Below, piece by piece: positions 1-13,000 of a DNA stretch of 64,000 nucleotides. This DNA is from Acridotheres tristis (taxonomy: Eukaryota; Chordata; Aves; Passeriformes; Sturnidae). Every line of letters starts with the position of its first letter. Within the stretch, counting starts at the first letter, position 1. The notes beneath the pieces were generated by a model. The model had not been told where the DNA came from. It saw only the letters and a program-made list of their open reading frames with translations, and ran no database searches. Location of the stretch: the NCBI GenBank assembly GCA_037013685.1, contig CM072886.1, positions 86,062,922 to 86,126,921 of the forward strand, written 5' to 3'. A program made the translations under genes and the position numbers.

Positions 1-3000
1 TCCCAAATGACACTTCAAAAGCAAGGTTTAAATTATTATAAATGACCATTTTATTTAGAAACAATATACATCAGGAGCTATTTAACACAAAAAACCTAGC
101 TTCAATAAGCCTTATTTCTTCAAATAAGATGCTAAGATATTCTATTGTGAAAAAGAATATTTGGGCTTAGGAGAGGACAGTTCAGAAAATCTGGTGTAAT
201 TGATGTATTGCCCATGTGCTCATACATTAATAGATAATTGTTTGGGTGTAGTAATGGTCAACAGAACTAAATTATTTAATGGCACTATTTTCTCTTTGTC
301 TATTTAATCAATGTTCAATGTTTAAAGGAGTCCGAGCATGTCACTAGTTCCTAAAATTGAGACTAAAGTAAGGGTAGAGTTCTATATTGAGCTGTTTGCT
401 GAATTTTATTATTCACAGTAATTGTTTAATACATCTACCTGCGTCTAGAGATCTTTTTGGTCTTATGAAACAGCAGTGTGACCAGGCAGGAGTTTTGTTT
501 ACCCTGAAGTATGTGAGGCTGCTCCAGTGCTAAAGAAATAGTGAAGAAAACGTTAAAGGATTTGAGTTAAGGTTGAGTAAGATTCTATAAACACTTTATC
601 ACAGGGACATCTACCATGGAAGCAATTCCTGGAAGGGTTTTGGCAATCAGAAGCAGTTAGGCAAATGGTGCCCTGCTCTGTTTGTGTCAAGCAAATAGAT
701 GCATTGTAGAAAAGTGTATTTAGTTGTAGAGAGTTGAGATGAAAAAGTTACAACTGCAACTTAAAGTTGCAATAGAAATTTTTAGGTATTAAAAAAGGGA
801 AATGATAAATAGCTATTAGTTTGCCATCTCTGAAAACCAGTTTAGGAGATTGCTTAATGATGTCATTTTTCAAGTTGCAAGGTAACTTTTCAGAAGTAAT
901 TTAGACAAGATATATATATTCCTGGTAGGATTTTGAGTTCTATTTACAATACCTGTTGTTGTTTACATTAACTTTTTATGGTTAGGGTTTAAAAATGAAG
1001 GTAGGAAAAAAAATGTCTGTGTGTTCTCTACTAGTCTGAACATAATGATAAATTTCTGAAATTTCAATTTTCATACTTCATAGTTCTCTTTTTATGAAGT
1101 TATGTGGAAGAGTTTCACTCCTTTCAGCCTGTTTTACTTTGATCACTTCGTTCAAGGTATCAAATATGTTTGGGGATTTTAACTTGCATTTTTCATTCAT
1201 ATTGATACACACCATCAAAGACAAACTGGTAGCACCAGACTAACACTGGGATGAAGTAAATTAAATGCCAGGGAAGGTAAAAGATATGATAATATTTTTA
1301 GCAGCAGAACAGTTTGCCACCCAGACCTATATATCATGCATGAATTGAGCAGCTTCTAAAACGTCGGTACACTGTGATTTGCAGCTCAGAAATTTGTCCT
1401 TTCCTAGATAAAATAAAGTTTCCTTTGTGTGCATGTAATACCTTGCAATTTATTATACAGACAGGCACTTAATGGAGTCTGAGCATGAATGCCTCTAATG
1501 AGAGGTGCATTCATACTGCAGGAGTGCTTGAGAAAAATCAGTGTTACACACGTGTGTAAGTAAATGTGATTGAGATCAAATGGATATATTTTTCCATTGC
1601 TATGTTGCCTTTTATCATGGATTGGATAAATCCATTCTTGATCGTGGGAAGCAGAAAAAGCAAAAATGGTACTACAGGAATTGTGGATCTCTCCGTCCTT
1701 GCAGAAAGGGAAGGATTCATATCAGAGAGATCCATGAGCTAAGCTTTTCAATAGGGGTTTTCGTCCTGGTGTTTGTGTGTGTGTATAAGTATCTGTTATG
1801 TAGCATGAAAGATCAAGCTATTACATAGATAGATTTTTCCTCTTTTAAGGAAAGATCTAGGATCTAAGAAGATAATTTTTTTCCCCTCACTGTGACAGGA
1901 GCAAGTGTCCAATGTTCTGGAAGGTCTAATCCTGAGGAAATGGAATATAGATTGTACCATAGATTTAAACCAGAAACAGACTGACAGAATAACAGTCTGC
2001 AACACATACACAATGTTGTCAAGCTAGAAACACATTGAAAATTTTTCGTAGAAGCATAATTAATGTCCTAAAATCCACCAGGAAAACAGATGTTAGCCAG
2101 TGGATTTGATGTGCGTATAGCTCATTATGTGGGGAAAAGGATAGTGGGGCTTTTATAGTTTCAAGAGGAGCAGCACTTTGATGGAAAAGAGAGGCAGGCA
2201 CACAGGCAGCTGTTTCAGGAAATGACATTCCACCTAATTGGAAATATGAAGGTGAAAGGGAAATGCGGAGCCCAAAAGTGAGAGTTCAATGGCAGAGGTT
2301 ATAGTGGAGGAGCTACAGTGAGAAGCTGATGGGAATGGGAAAATGAACAAATACAGTAAAAACATCCTTCATTATTCCTGGTTCAGTGTCTTGGGTTTCT
2401 CTCATTGCTAGTGCTTAATTGCTTGTGATGGAAACTCCCCATTTTGTTTCATTCTGCTTTTATTATCAGTTGCATGGTTTGAACACAGCAAAAGGACAAA
2501 GGAGATGAAATTTGAGCCACAATTGCCAAGTTCAGACAGGTCCTTTAAGGATAGCAGAAGAGAATAAAATCTACTGAAGGTATTTGGGAAAAGTTGCTTC
2601 TCTGTTAGGGAATAATGCCAGTAACTGGTGTTGGAGAAAATGAAGGAGCACTCTCTACATGTAGTTCAAAAGTACAAGAGAGGTAAACTGTGCAGTGAAC
2701 ATGCCCTGTATGTGTAAGAACTCAAGTAAACTCACTTTTAAAAATTAGTCATCATATTGCTTTGCTTTTAAATTAATTATTAGAATTATTTATTGCAGTC
2801 ATACCATTATGTATGGGTCAGCAGTCATACATTGGATATTGTTCCCCCCCCAGGGATGAATTTGGAGTTTAAAAAGTCGAAAATAAACTTTCAGTGGAGA
2901 CAGAGCTGAAAATGAAGCTATTTCTGTTCTGACAGTGTTGTTTCTAATAGAGGGTACTGCAACGTGCAGAGGCTCAGAAAGATGTCAGTAAAAATAACAA

Positions 3001-5450
3001 CCTGACATTATATGTGCAGTAAATACTGAAGACTGGAGGCTGGTTTATTACCTTTTTTTTTTTTCAGTGTGTGGGTTGTTTGTTTCAGTTTTAGTTCATG
3101 CTAATCTGCTTGATAGCCCATTATCTTTCTCCTTTGGTTTCATGGCAGTCTACCAGTTTATGTTAATGGCTGCTTCTTTATTCACTCTCATAAGGTCATC
3201 ATTTGAATATGGTAACTTAGGTCAGATGTTTACATAAGTTAATACCTCTTTTCTTTTAATATGGGCACACTGAAAAACTGAAGATCGCTTACTTTCAACA
3301 AATTGTGCTAATAATATTATGCAGTAGTTTGAGAATAAAATGCAAAATTCAAAGTCTACTAGATTGGATATCTAATCATAGTTCATGGTATTAATATAAT
3401 TATTTTTGTTTAAAAAACAAAACAATGAAAAGCAGACAGAACAAGCAAATCATGACCAATGAGGATTTGGCCAGTTAAAGAAAAGTAAAAGTGCTTGTTC
3501 ATCTCAAAACACCTCCAGAGCTAGAATTGGCACCAATATACTCACTGCTGCAAATATCAAGGTACATAGGTCTTGAAAAGGTGTATTGTAGTAAACACTG
3601 GACTATATGCTTTAAAAAAATGTATGTGGATGGGAAGTGGAAATGGTCGCTGAAGTACTCAGGTGGCTTAAAGCAACTACTAAATATGATTTATGTGACA
3701 ACTGTTGGGCAACACTTGGATATAAGTGAGGAATCCTCACGCCATTTATGAGCCACACAGTGTTGGCTGGCTTGAAATGGCAGAAAACTCACCTGGACCT
3801 TGGCTAAGGTGAGGAGCCATGGTGTCACCTGTCAGTCCATTTACTGAGCAGAGCTGAAAAACAGTAAGACCTCACACTAGGTGGATTGCTCTTGTGCTGT
3901 AGCATTGGAAGAATGAAAAGCAGAAAGAAAAAGATATAAAGTGCATGACTCTTGCATGATTTGGTTTGTGGATGAAACTTGTGTGTTTTCACAGCAGTAT
4001 ATCCTCCTGTGGAGCAACACATTAAGCTAGCTGATCATCAGCCAGGAGGGAGTCCTTGCTATTCTTCCCACTTTGTGGCATCAAACATGGATTTTTGAGC
4101 AAGGCCAGGGTTAAATTTTAATAAACAAGTTGAGTTGTCTGTATTTTCTACAATGAGGACATCTCCAGCACTTTTGTCTCTCAGCATGTTTGCTAGGAGG
4201 ATATGTTTGACTATGGCTTTTCTCTGATGTACTCATCCATGTGTCCCTGGATTCAGATCTACATGCGTAGCAATATTTGTACTATACTGAAGTAGCAAGA
4301 GATTTTCTATGAAACTCTGGTGTCTGCTTTAGCAGTAATTTTAAAGGGAAGAAATAGTATCAAATCTTGCAGGTGATTTAATTTCCTACTAAATTCACCA
4401 CAGTGCGAGAGAAATCTTCCCGAATAGTGGAGATAGTGTACTTCACCTTTTCTCAGTCCCCACTCTGCTGCCCTGCTACTGTGGTTATTCTGAAGATCCT
4501 TGGAGTTTGGCTGGTTGTTCATGCCATAGCTCAGCAAGCCAGAAGGCCCTCGTTCTTGAGACATTAATGAGACTTAAACATGTGCTGAAATGCCTTTTGC
4601 TGAACAATCACATAGGCATAAGCAAAGATTGTGGCGTGGCCTTAAATGTTATCATAAAACTAAACTTTGTGTTAAATATTCTGGTTTTGGAAACTGAATA
4701 CATTTTAAAAGCTATAGCATGCACATCTATGTCCCATGTATACATCATGAGGAAATGTCATTTTACAAGTTGCTACCACCACTTGATCATTATCCTTCTT
4801 GTGCTCTTTCATTAGTTCATGGTAGGAAAAAAAAAAGTCGCATGCTATGACATTCTGGTGTAATTTGAGAAATCAGAATATGCAAATAGATATATGACTT
4901 GTTTTCTGTAACTGCACTGAAATTTGCTTTCTGCAGCTGGAGAAGAAGAGAGCAACTGTGGGAGCATATGTGTTTGAAAATGTGTAATTTCACAGTGCGG
5001 CAGATTTGGCTTGTAACAGGAGGGTCTTTCCCAGAGTGGCTGTTCTTGTGAATAAGGCTTTCCTTGACCTGCTGCTTCTCTGGAATGCCAACTCACTTTT
5101 GCAAAGCTCAGAGTAAGGGATGAGGGAACTGGAAGCTCAGGTCCTTCTGAGCTTGTGGCATTTATATTGTGAGACAGTTGAGATCGAGTTCATTTTGCTA
5201 AGCTGCTCACCCATAATGGATCTGTCACAGAGACTTGACAACATATTTGTATCCATTTTGGACAGCATTTGCTGCTCGGCGCTCTCCCTGTGAAAGTTTC
5301 CAGCAGACCACAGATTTACTAACAGTAACCCCTCCTCTCCCCCTCAGAATACAACTATCCTTTCCATAGGTTGGGATTGCCTTATAATCCTTCCCATAGG
5401 GTTAATAGGCAGTCATCTGTTCCAGCCCTGCTTCACCTTTGAATTGGTAC

Positions 5451-5475
5451 CAAATTAAGAGTATCTCTTAATTTG
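5451..5475. repeat. Perfect 11-bp inverted repeat with 3-nt loop
   Basis: The arms CAAATTAAGAG (5451-5461) and CTCTTAATTTG (5465-5475) are exact reverse complements around the loop TAT. As single-stranded DNA or RNA this would fold into a tight hairpin. The arms are AT-rich and too short for a typical microRNA precursor, so no function is assigned. Confidence 0.85.
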
Positions 5476-6113
5476 ATCCCAATTTTCTCTTGTTCAGCTG
5501 GCATAAAAATGGCCCACCCAATAATGGAAAAATGATATTTTATGTCAGAAATGGTATTGTTTTTCTTCTCTAGAGTAAAAAATTTGAGTTTCTGGTTTAT
5601 TGGCAATTTTTCAAAGAGTTGCTGATTTGTTTCTGATGTAAATATGTGGCAGGGATGGTGGAAAGGAAAATAATGGTATCTCATAAACTGAAATTCTGAC
5701 TTTCCTGCCAACTCTGTCTGGGAAAACAAGTTATCTTTCAGAGACTGGAGCTGCAAACAAATGGAGAAATAAATGACTGCTTTTTTGTATCCAACCACTA
5801 ATGCTAAAATTATGTAAGTATATTTAACCCCAAGTTCTGGTCCACAATTGAGTGTCTTCTTCTACTGAAGACTTAGTTGCATCTGAAATTTCAGTCTTTG
5901 TGGCACAAGAAGATATTTTACCCTCTCCGTTTCTCTTCCCCCAAACAAGAGAATTTTTTCCAGTTCAAATCACTGAATAAACCTGCAGGAAGACATCAAT
6001 TTCTAAATATAGTAAGCTGAGCTGTAGGCATTACCAAGGCCTGGGGAGACAAGTGAAAATGAAACCACTGACTCTTCTCTACTAATTCATCCCCCAGGTC
6101 TCTACTTTTCTGA

Positions 6114-6155
6114 TTTCTTTTTCTTCCTTCCTCTCCTTCTCTGCTTTTCCTCTTC
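6114..6155 (+). repeat. Pyrimidine-rich tract
   Basis: An almost unbroken run of T and C with one G interruption, followed by CAG. It resembles a strong polypyrimidine tract plus splice-acceptor AG. No open exon with a recognisable product follows it, so it is listed only as a simple-sequence tract. Confidence 0.6.
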
Positions 6156-9100
6156 AGTGCTGCTTTTTCCTTAATAATAGTTATATAATGCTGTCCCTGT
6201 GTTGGGATGCATGCTACATAGTATAGCTTATATATGTATTAGTAGATTTGTTCAAATCCATATCCTTTCAGTTCACTTTAGAGACATTTTCCAAGCTTGA
6301 GTTCAAACAAACAGTGGTTTTCCCAGAGAGGGCCAGCTCTCACAGAAATGCTCTGGTTCCAGGTCAGTGCATGGAGTTTAAGTTTAATAGCGTGTCCTAG
6401 TATATTCCTTCTTCAACCTACATGGCCCTATCTCTAATAAGACAGCATCTAAACTGCTCTTTCTGTGTTTCCTGAGGCAGATAGAAATAATAATACTGGT
6501 CAAAGGGTAATGCTTGAAGGCACATTTCTTTTAAAAACAGACACAAGTTCAATGAATTCTGCCACCAAAGTGTGGCAGTTGAAAGTTAACTATCAAGAGA
6601 GAGTGAAGCTCACTTCATTTTCAACAAGGTCCATTTAGCAAAGCTGATCTTTTTCACTGGTGTAACTTACTGCAATAAATAAATTCTGTATCTAGTGCTT
6701 CTTTGTGGCACGTTGGTTTTTTTGCAGCACTCTCTCCTAGAGCTGTCTGTGGCTTTCTGATACTTGCTGTTGGTCTTCCATTACTTCCCCTTGAAAATGC
6801 ATGTGAGAGACTGCCAGAGCATTTGACAAATCCACTACTCTTCAGAGATCTTTTCAGCACTTCCAGTGGGCATGTTAATTGTAAAGCTGAAATGAAATAC
6901 CTTGGGCTGCATTGACCTCGTCATCTGTTTTTTAAATAGCATCTCCATCCCATAAATCCTCTTAGAGATATATTAAAAATGCCTGTAGAAGATATATAGC
7001 CTGAATGTAATAATTAAGCAGGTGCTAAGAGGCAGCCTATTATTCATATATCTGAGTTTTGTATGATAAAAAATTTTCTAAAAACTTATTACTTCTTGAC
7101 GAGAGACTTGACCCATCACCATCTCCAGCTGCCAAAGCACAGAATTGAGTAGTTGAGAAAAATAGAGAAAAATCATCTGAAAGGAACCAAACATCATGAG
7201 AGCAGAAGTTTCCTTCTAATCAAATCAGTTTTAGGAGTAGCTTCTTCCTTGCTAGGCAGTACCACTTACATTTTTTATCTGAATGCTGAATGAACTCTGA
7301 TGGGGCAGAAACCTTCTGTGAGTAAAAGGTGTAGGTGAAAGAGCATTGCTTCTATACCAGTGCCATTTAAAATCCATTTTTAGTTATGCCTAGAGGATAA
7401 GAGATACTTAATCACAAGCCTGTGGTTAAGCAGTGGTGTACCAGAGACTGTTGTTCACAGATCATTCAAACTGAAGATTTTCAGTCAAGCCCAACCTTGC
7501 AAATGAACAAGCGTGCAAAAATTCTGATACCACTTATAAAATGGAAAGTGGAAGCAAAACTAGGACATTTATGTAGCATGGCAGTAAATTCAGATATTTA
7601 GCAAGCAACTTCTGTAGTAAGTTTACTATTTACTACGGAGGGAAAGTAGCCAACTGGGATTTTTATTTTGTTTGGGTTTTTACGTTTTTTCACTCTCTAA
7701 ACTGCTTCTCATGAAATTATGATCACTTGCAATTTTGGAGCAAAAATATCACATAGGGAATAAAAAGCCTCAGCTGCTTTTTCGAAATGAAATAGCTGTG
7801 TCTGAAAGGACTCTGCCTAGGGAGCTTCCAGAGGGCTGCAGAGCATGCTGGCTCTGTGTGTGCCGTGCTGGAGAGAGAAGAGCCTGGAGCCTGGGTAACG
7901 TGGGGTTTTCTGAAAAGGCAGTGGCTGGAGAGATTTCAAATGCTTAATTGTCCTCAGAATAAAACCTTTATGAGTGGGATTGATAAATACTACTTTAAAC
8001 CCGTGTGTGAAATCATGACAACATCACTGGAGAAGGGCCTGTCTGACAGCTGTGAATGCGCTATCACCTGTCAGCCATGTGTCCCAGCTGCTGGAATTAG
8101 AAGCAATTTGGGGCAGATAAAACGTGTGCTGTGCCATTGTGTTTTGTACTCTGCCTGGCACAATGAGGCCCCACTGCTACCTGGCTCTGCTGGGCACTGT
8201 CAGTCTGGGAGCATTATAACAGCTTGGAAATTTGTAAAATGCACAGACGAGATGTTGAGATAAAACAGGTACTGGAGCAGTGTGAAATTGAAAAAGCTTT
8301 TGAGATATTTCCTGGTTAAACATTTGCTATTATTCTGTGTTGTTTCGCTACTCTTCTGTGATGTTTCATCCTCCCAAAAATGTACTTTCTCATAAAAATG
8401 TTCTGTAGAGAACATGAATGCAAAGTCAGTCAGGCCCCATTCAAGGTGGATATTTTTCCTCCTTCCAATTTTCACATTGTTGAAGATATCATTTTAGTTC
8501 AGTATTATGCAATGTGTTAAAATCAGCAGAAAAGAAGCACCCTTGAGCCTTTTTTGATTTACAAACTATATTCCTTCAGATGTATTTTTTTCTGAATCTA
8601 GTTATGGCATTCTCCATTTTATGAGTGGAGTCTCAAACACTCTAACCTCTCTTTTAATGCTTTATTTTGTATGAAAATAAGAGGTGGAAATTCCAAGGTG
8701 GGATATTGTTTAAATTACTTGAATATTTCTTTTAAATCTTGAAATATTTAAGATTGTCATCAGTATGTTAATGAGCTTCCTCTTTTTGAAAATGTTTCCT
8801 TTACTTATAAAACAAAGACTCACTATTTTTTTATTGTTGGGATTAGCTTTTGTAAAAAACAATTAAAAATTAAAGCACAAGAATAGTATAACTGTTTCCT
8901 TGTTATCAGGAGTTTACAGTTTATCAGTCTCTTAAACTGAAATGTAGTCGTTTTCTCCACTGATATCATAGTGCAAATCAGTGAGTCAGCAATTAGAAAT
9001 ATTTTCAGTATTTTCCTCGTAAAATACTTTCCTCATAATTCCTCTACATATTTGTAGACTGTCTTGGAAGAGTATCTTTCCCATTTGTACCTCTCCGGTT

Positions 9101-9438
9101 GCCTGAGCATTTGAAGAAGGGCTAAGTCCTTTAACTCCCCCATAGTGTCGCCCATTGACTTGGGTGGGACCACAGCAGCAGTCTTGGAGAACCTTCTTTA
9201 TTCAGTGACTGGCAATGCAGCAGTGTAGAGATTTGGAGGAGGCTGAGTGCACCGACAAGTTTGAATTGCAAGAGAAAAACATTTGGAGTAAAGCTTGATG
9301 AAATAGAGTGGTTGACAGAAAATTTGATTTCCTTAGTTAAGACCCTGACATCTTTGGGCAAGGATGATACTGGAAGCATAAGTCAGACCTAATTGCTTGT
9401 AGCACTCACCTAAGACTAATACAAAGGGGGAAGAAGAA

Positions 9439-9463
9439 CTCCCTCCCTCTCTCCCTCCCTCTT
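9439..9463 (+). repeat. CT-rich simple repeat
   Basis: A run of CCCT/CTCC units, about 25 nt of pure pyrimidine, preceded by a purine-rich stretch (GGGGGAAGAAGAA). This is a low-complexity sequence of the microsatellite kind. Confidence 0.8.
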
Positions 9464-9978
9464 AAATGAATTAAATTAATCCAGGTTTCTCACTTCTAGG
9501 ACTGAAAGCCCCCAGTGTGAACATCTGTGTCTTTTGTTCTGACTTGGGTACCTGCAGGGGGTCACTTGCAGAAACTCCATATCTGGGAATGATTAGTGTA
9601 AGGGAAACAACAGTTGCCTGTCTGAAGAAGGGTTGTATCATACCTTAATTGTACTTAAATGTAAACTGTATTTACCAGGAGCACTTCTGTTAGCTGGAGC
9701 TGTCTCCCACATGTACTTCAAAGGCTGGAGATACTTCAGTGTGTGGCATGTTGTTTTTTTTCCTTTGAAGGTTTTGAAATATCTGCAGAGCTGTTCTAAG
9801 AAAGAAAGAAAACCAATGTTTAAATATATCAATTATTTCAATACATTTAAAACATTTTAAAGCCTGCATTTCACAGTCGGCTTTGTTTTGTATACTCCAA
9901 GATTGTTAGCAGAATTGAATGTGAGCATTTTTGTTTGAAGTGATGGAGAGGTTGAATACTCTCCTTTCTTTGCCTTCC

Positions 9979-10015
9979 AAAAGACTACATTGCTTTTAAT
10001 TAGCTGTAGTCTTTT
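9979..10015. repeat. 11-bp inverted repeat around a TAATTA-containing loop
   Basis: The arms AAAAGACTACA (9979-9989) and TGTAGTCTTTT (10005-10015) are perfect reverse complements. They flank a 15-nt loop that carries TAATTAG, a typical homeodomain-binding core. The stem is too short for an ordinary microRNA hairpin. It could be chance, or part of a symmetrical regulatory element. Confidence 0.8.
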
Positions 10016-13000
10016 TGCTAAGTAGAATGAAATTTCCCAGCTGTGTAGGCGATGTGGGCCAGCAGAAGGTGTTGGAAGCTGGAAGCACTGAGACTGTTTC
10101 CAACAAAAGCATTCATGAGCCAATCTCATGTTGTGAGTAAAATAGCAGTGAAGTGTTTAGCTCTGTTTGCAGATCTGGACTGCTACCACATCTTTCTTTG
10201 GCCAAAATGTGCTGTTTCTGGCTTTTAAACTTAACTGTAATAAAACATTATTATTGAGAATTTTCCGATTTCCCAGTGCAGTTACTGATCTGAGCAGCAG
10301 TGCCGTTCCTGTATTTACCAGGAATATCAGCTAGCATTTTAGCTTGATCCTTCCCTGATGCTTGCTTGACAGGTTAATTTGGGTCTTTCTCTAGAATTAT
10401 TCATGGAAGATCAAATGGCAAAATCAGTGAGGCCCCTTCTGCAAGCTGATGGTCTTTAACTGTGTGCATCAATTACATTTTCTGCTCTGTTGCATAGTTG
10501 TGCTAGAGCTGCATTCAGACTGAGACCACACAGTCTCCTCATGCTTACAGCTGATTTTACTGCGTACTGTAACTCACGCATAAGTTGACTGCATGTTTAA
10601 CATCTTAATTGCTTTTTGCCATCTAGAACTTCATTTGGAAACATGAGCTGGAAAAATATATGGAGAGTGATATAGCTTCTAAATTTAACTTCTGAATTGT
10701 GATTAGATTTTTGTCTCCTTTTTTTGTTGAGCATAGCTCGTTCACCTCCTCAAAATAGTCACACGCAGAAATGTCTCTTTAGTGCTAAAATCAACAACCA
10801 CATTCTCTCAGGTGTGCAATCCCATCATGACAGAAACAAGATAAATGCTACATTTCAGAGTATCTTGTAGGAAAAGAGCAGCATGGAGCCAATTCTTTAA
10901 TATCCTTAGCACATAAAGTACATAGATTGAATGCTCGGGTGTTTTCTAATATGTATGTATATATGATCCTACAGTAAAAGAAAGGTACACTATTCTGCTG
11001 ATTTAATAGCTCCATGAGCATTACAAATGCTATTTTAATTTTACCTTCTGCATATCTACTTATTCAGGATTAAGTACTCTGACTTTAAGCAATTCACTGG
11101 AAAATATTTTTCTCAGTTTTTCCTGTTTTTCTTAGTTATAAAAGCACTGCAATCCTAAAAAAAAAGTGGTTTTCTTACTCCACAGTTTGAGTGGTGTAAA
11201 TCAGATGTCAAAGACAAATAATTCTCATATATATGTTATCAGAATGTTTGGTTCTCTAGTTCTTTTTTGTCTTCAAGCCTTATTTTTTTTTTTTGCAACA
11301 TTAATTAAAGTATTAAAATTAGTACTTTAAATGTGGATTTCACACAACTGGCCAGCTTGCCTAATTGGACCAAATGATTAGGGCAGTGAGAGTTAACTCA
11401 CGTGGCAAAAAAAGGTCTAGGAAAACTTAATGTTATGGAGTGATCTTTCAGAAAAATAGAAGATGAAATTTCTGATTCAAATAATATAAAAAACATTAAT
11501 ATTTGTAACCAACCTAGAGTACACATATTGCATTAATGGTACTGAAATTAGCTATTAGCATTTAGACAGTAGGTCTTGAAGCAATGCTGTGTATTGGTCC
11601 CTGAAAATTTCTCTTCAAACTTAGTAAAAGTCAAAATTGAGCCCCAGGAAGAATAATGAGCAGAAAATGTCTTATGGTGCTGCATATCCGCTTGCAAAAT
11701 TCATGGTGTATTCACATATTGAAGTTTGCATGCTGGTCTGGATTTCTTTATCAAAAGAGAAAGACAGAAATTACAGAAAGAAAAAGACCAGTAATTAAGA
11801 GTAAAACACAACTTCCATTTATGAGGAGATGAAGTCCACTGACAGATTTCACATTAGGTGAAACATATCTGAACAATTTCCCAGAGTTTTATATAACCTT
11901 GAACAGTGTGGAAAAGAACACAGACTGTTTATTCTGTTTCTTATGGTGCAAGGAATCAGGGTATTAAACACAGTTTTTCAACCTGGAAAATTTCAAAAAA
12001 TTTTAAAACTGTTGGACATTCTTTTACGCCAGCAGCCTGTGAAATCATTTAATGAATTCTTGGCAAAAGCCCCCTGAAGCGCTATCAGAGCAAAGGTATA
12101 GACACAGACTTTGACTTGGGAAGTCCCTTGGCTGTTGAGGAAATATTGCTGCCATTCCCTCGCTTATTTACTCTTTCCTTAGGCGTCAGTTGCTTATAGT
12201 GGTAGTCAGAGGCAGAGTAGTGAAAAATAGACATTGCACCTGATGCTTTTTTCCTACCAATATCATGCACCATGCACGTATAAGTCTTTTAAAATAAAAA
12301 TATAATTTAAGGACTGTTTGCAGGGCTTATGTGCCTGATTTAGTAGATAAAGGGAACTGGTTTTAATTAAAATATAATATCTGTATATGTTTCCTGAAAA
12401 ATTATTAAAATCAGAAGTGAAATTGAATGTCCAGACAGAAGTTATATGTTATTGGCTAGGGACTATCTGTTATTAGTCTGCCAGTCTAGGTGCTGATTTT
12501 CTTTATTTTCAGCTTCAGTGTCCTGGTTTTACCTTTTGAGCACACAGGGCCCAGCACTTCTGATGAACAGGGTCGAATTGCGTGGGATACAGTAGGAGCT
12601 CATTCGCATTCAGGTTGCACAAGACTGCAATTGCTATCCTTTCTGAGAGAAACAATAACGTTTTACAAGACTGATTTTTAATTGCATCCCTTACTTGGGT
12701 GCAGAACAATCTCTGGAGGATGCCTTTTCTCTTAAAACAAACAAACAAAAAAAAAGCAGTGCAAAATGATCGTGTTCAAGGTAGAAGCAGTGTATATTTG
12801 GAACTTGCTTGCTGACTTATCTTCCTTGTTTATTTTTAACTGAAGAAATACTGTATCTAAGACAACCTTGTAAGAAAACAATGGGTTTTAAAGAGATCTT
12901 TCAGTATAAGAGAATAGGGGTTTTTTTTGTTCTAGTTCTACAAAGCAAATAATAATGATTATGGTTTCATAGCTTCAAAGTGAGGTAACTGACATTCTAT

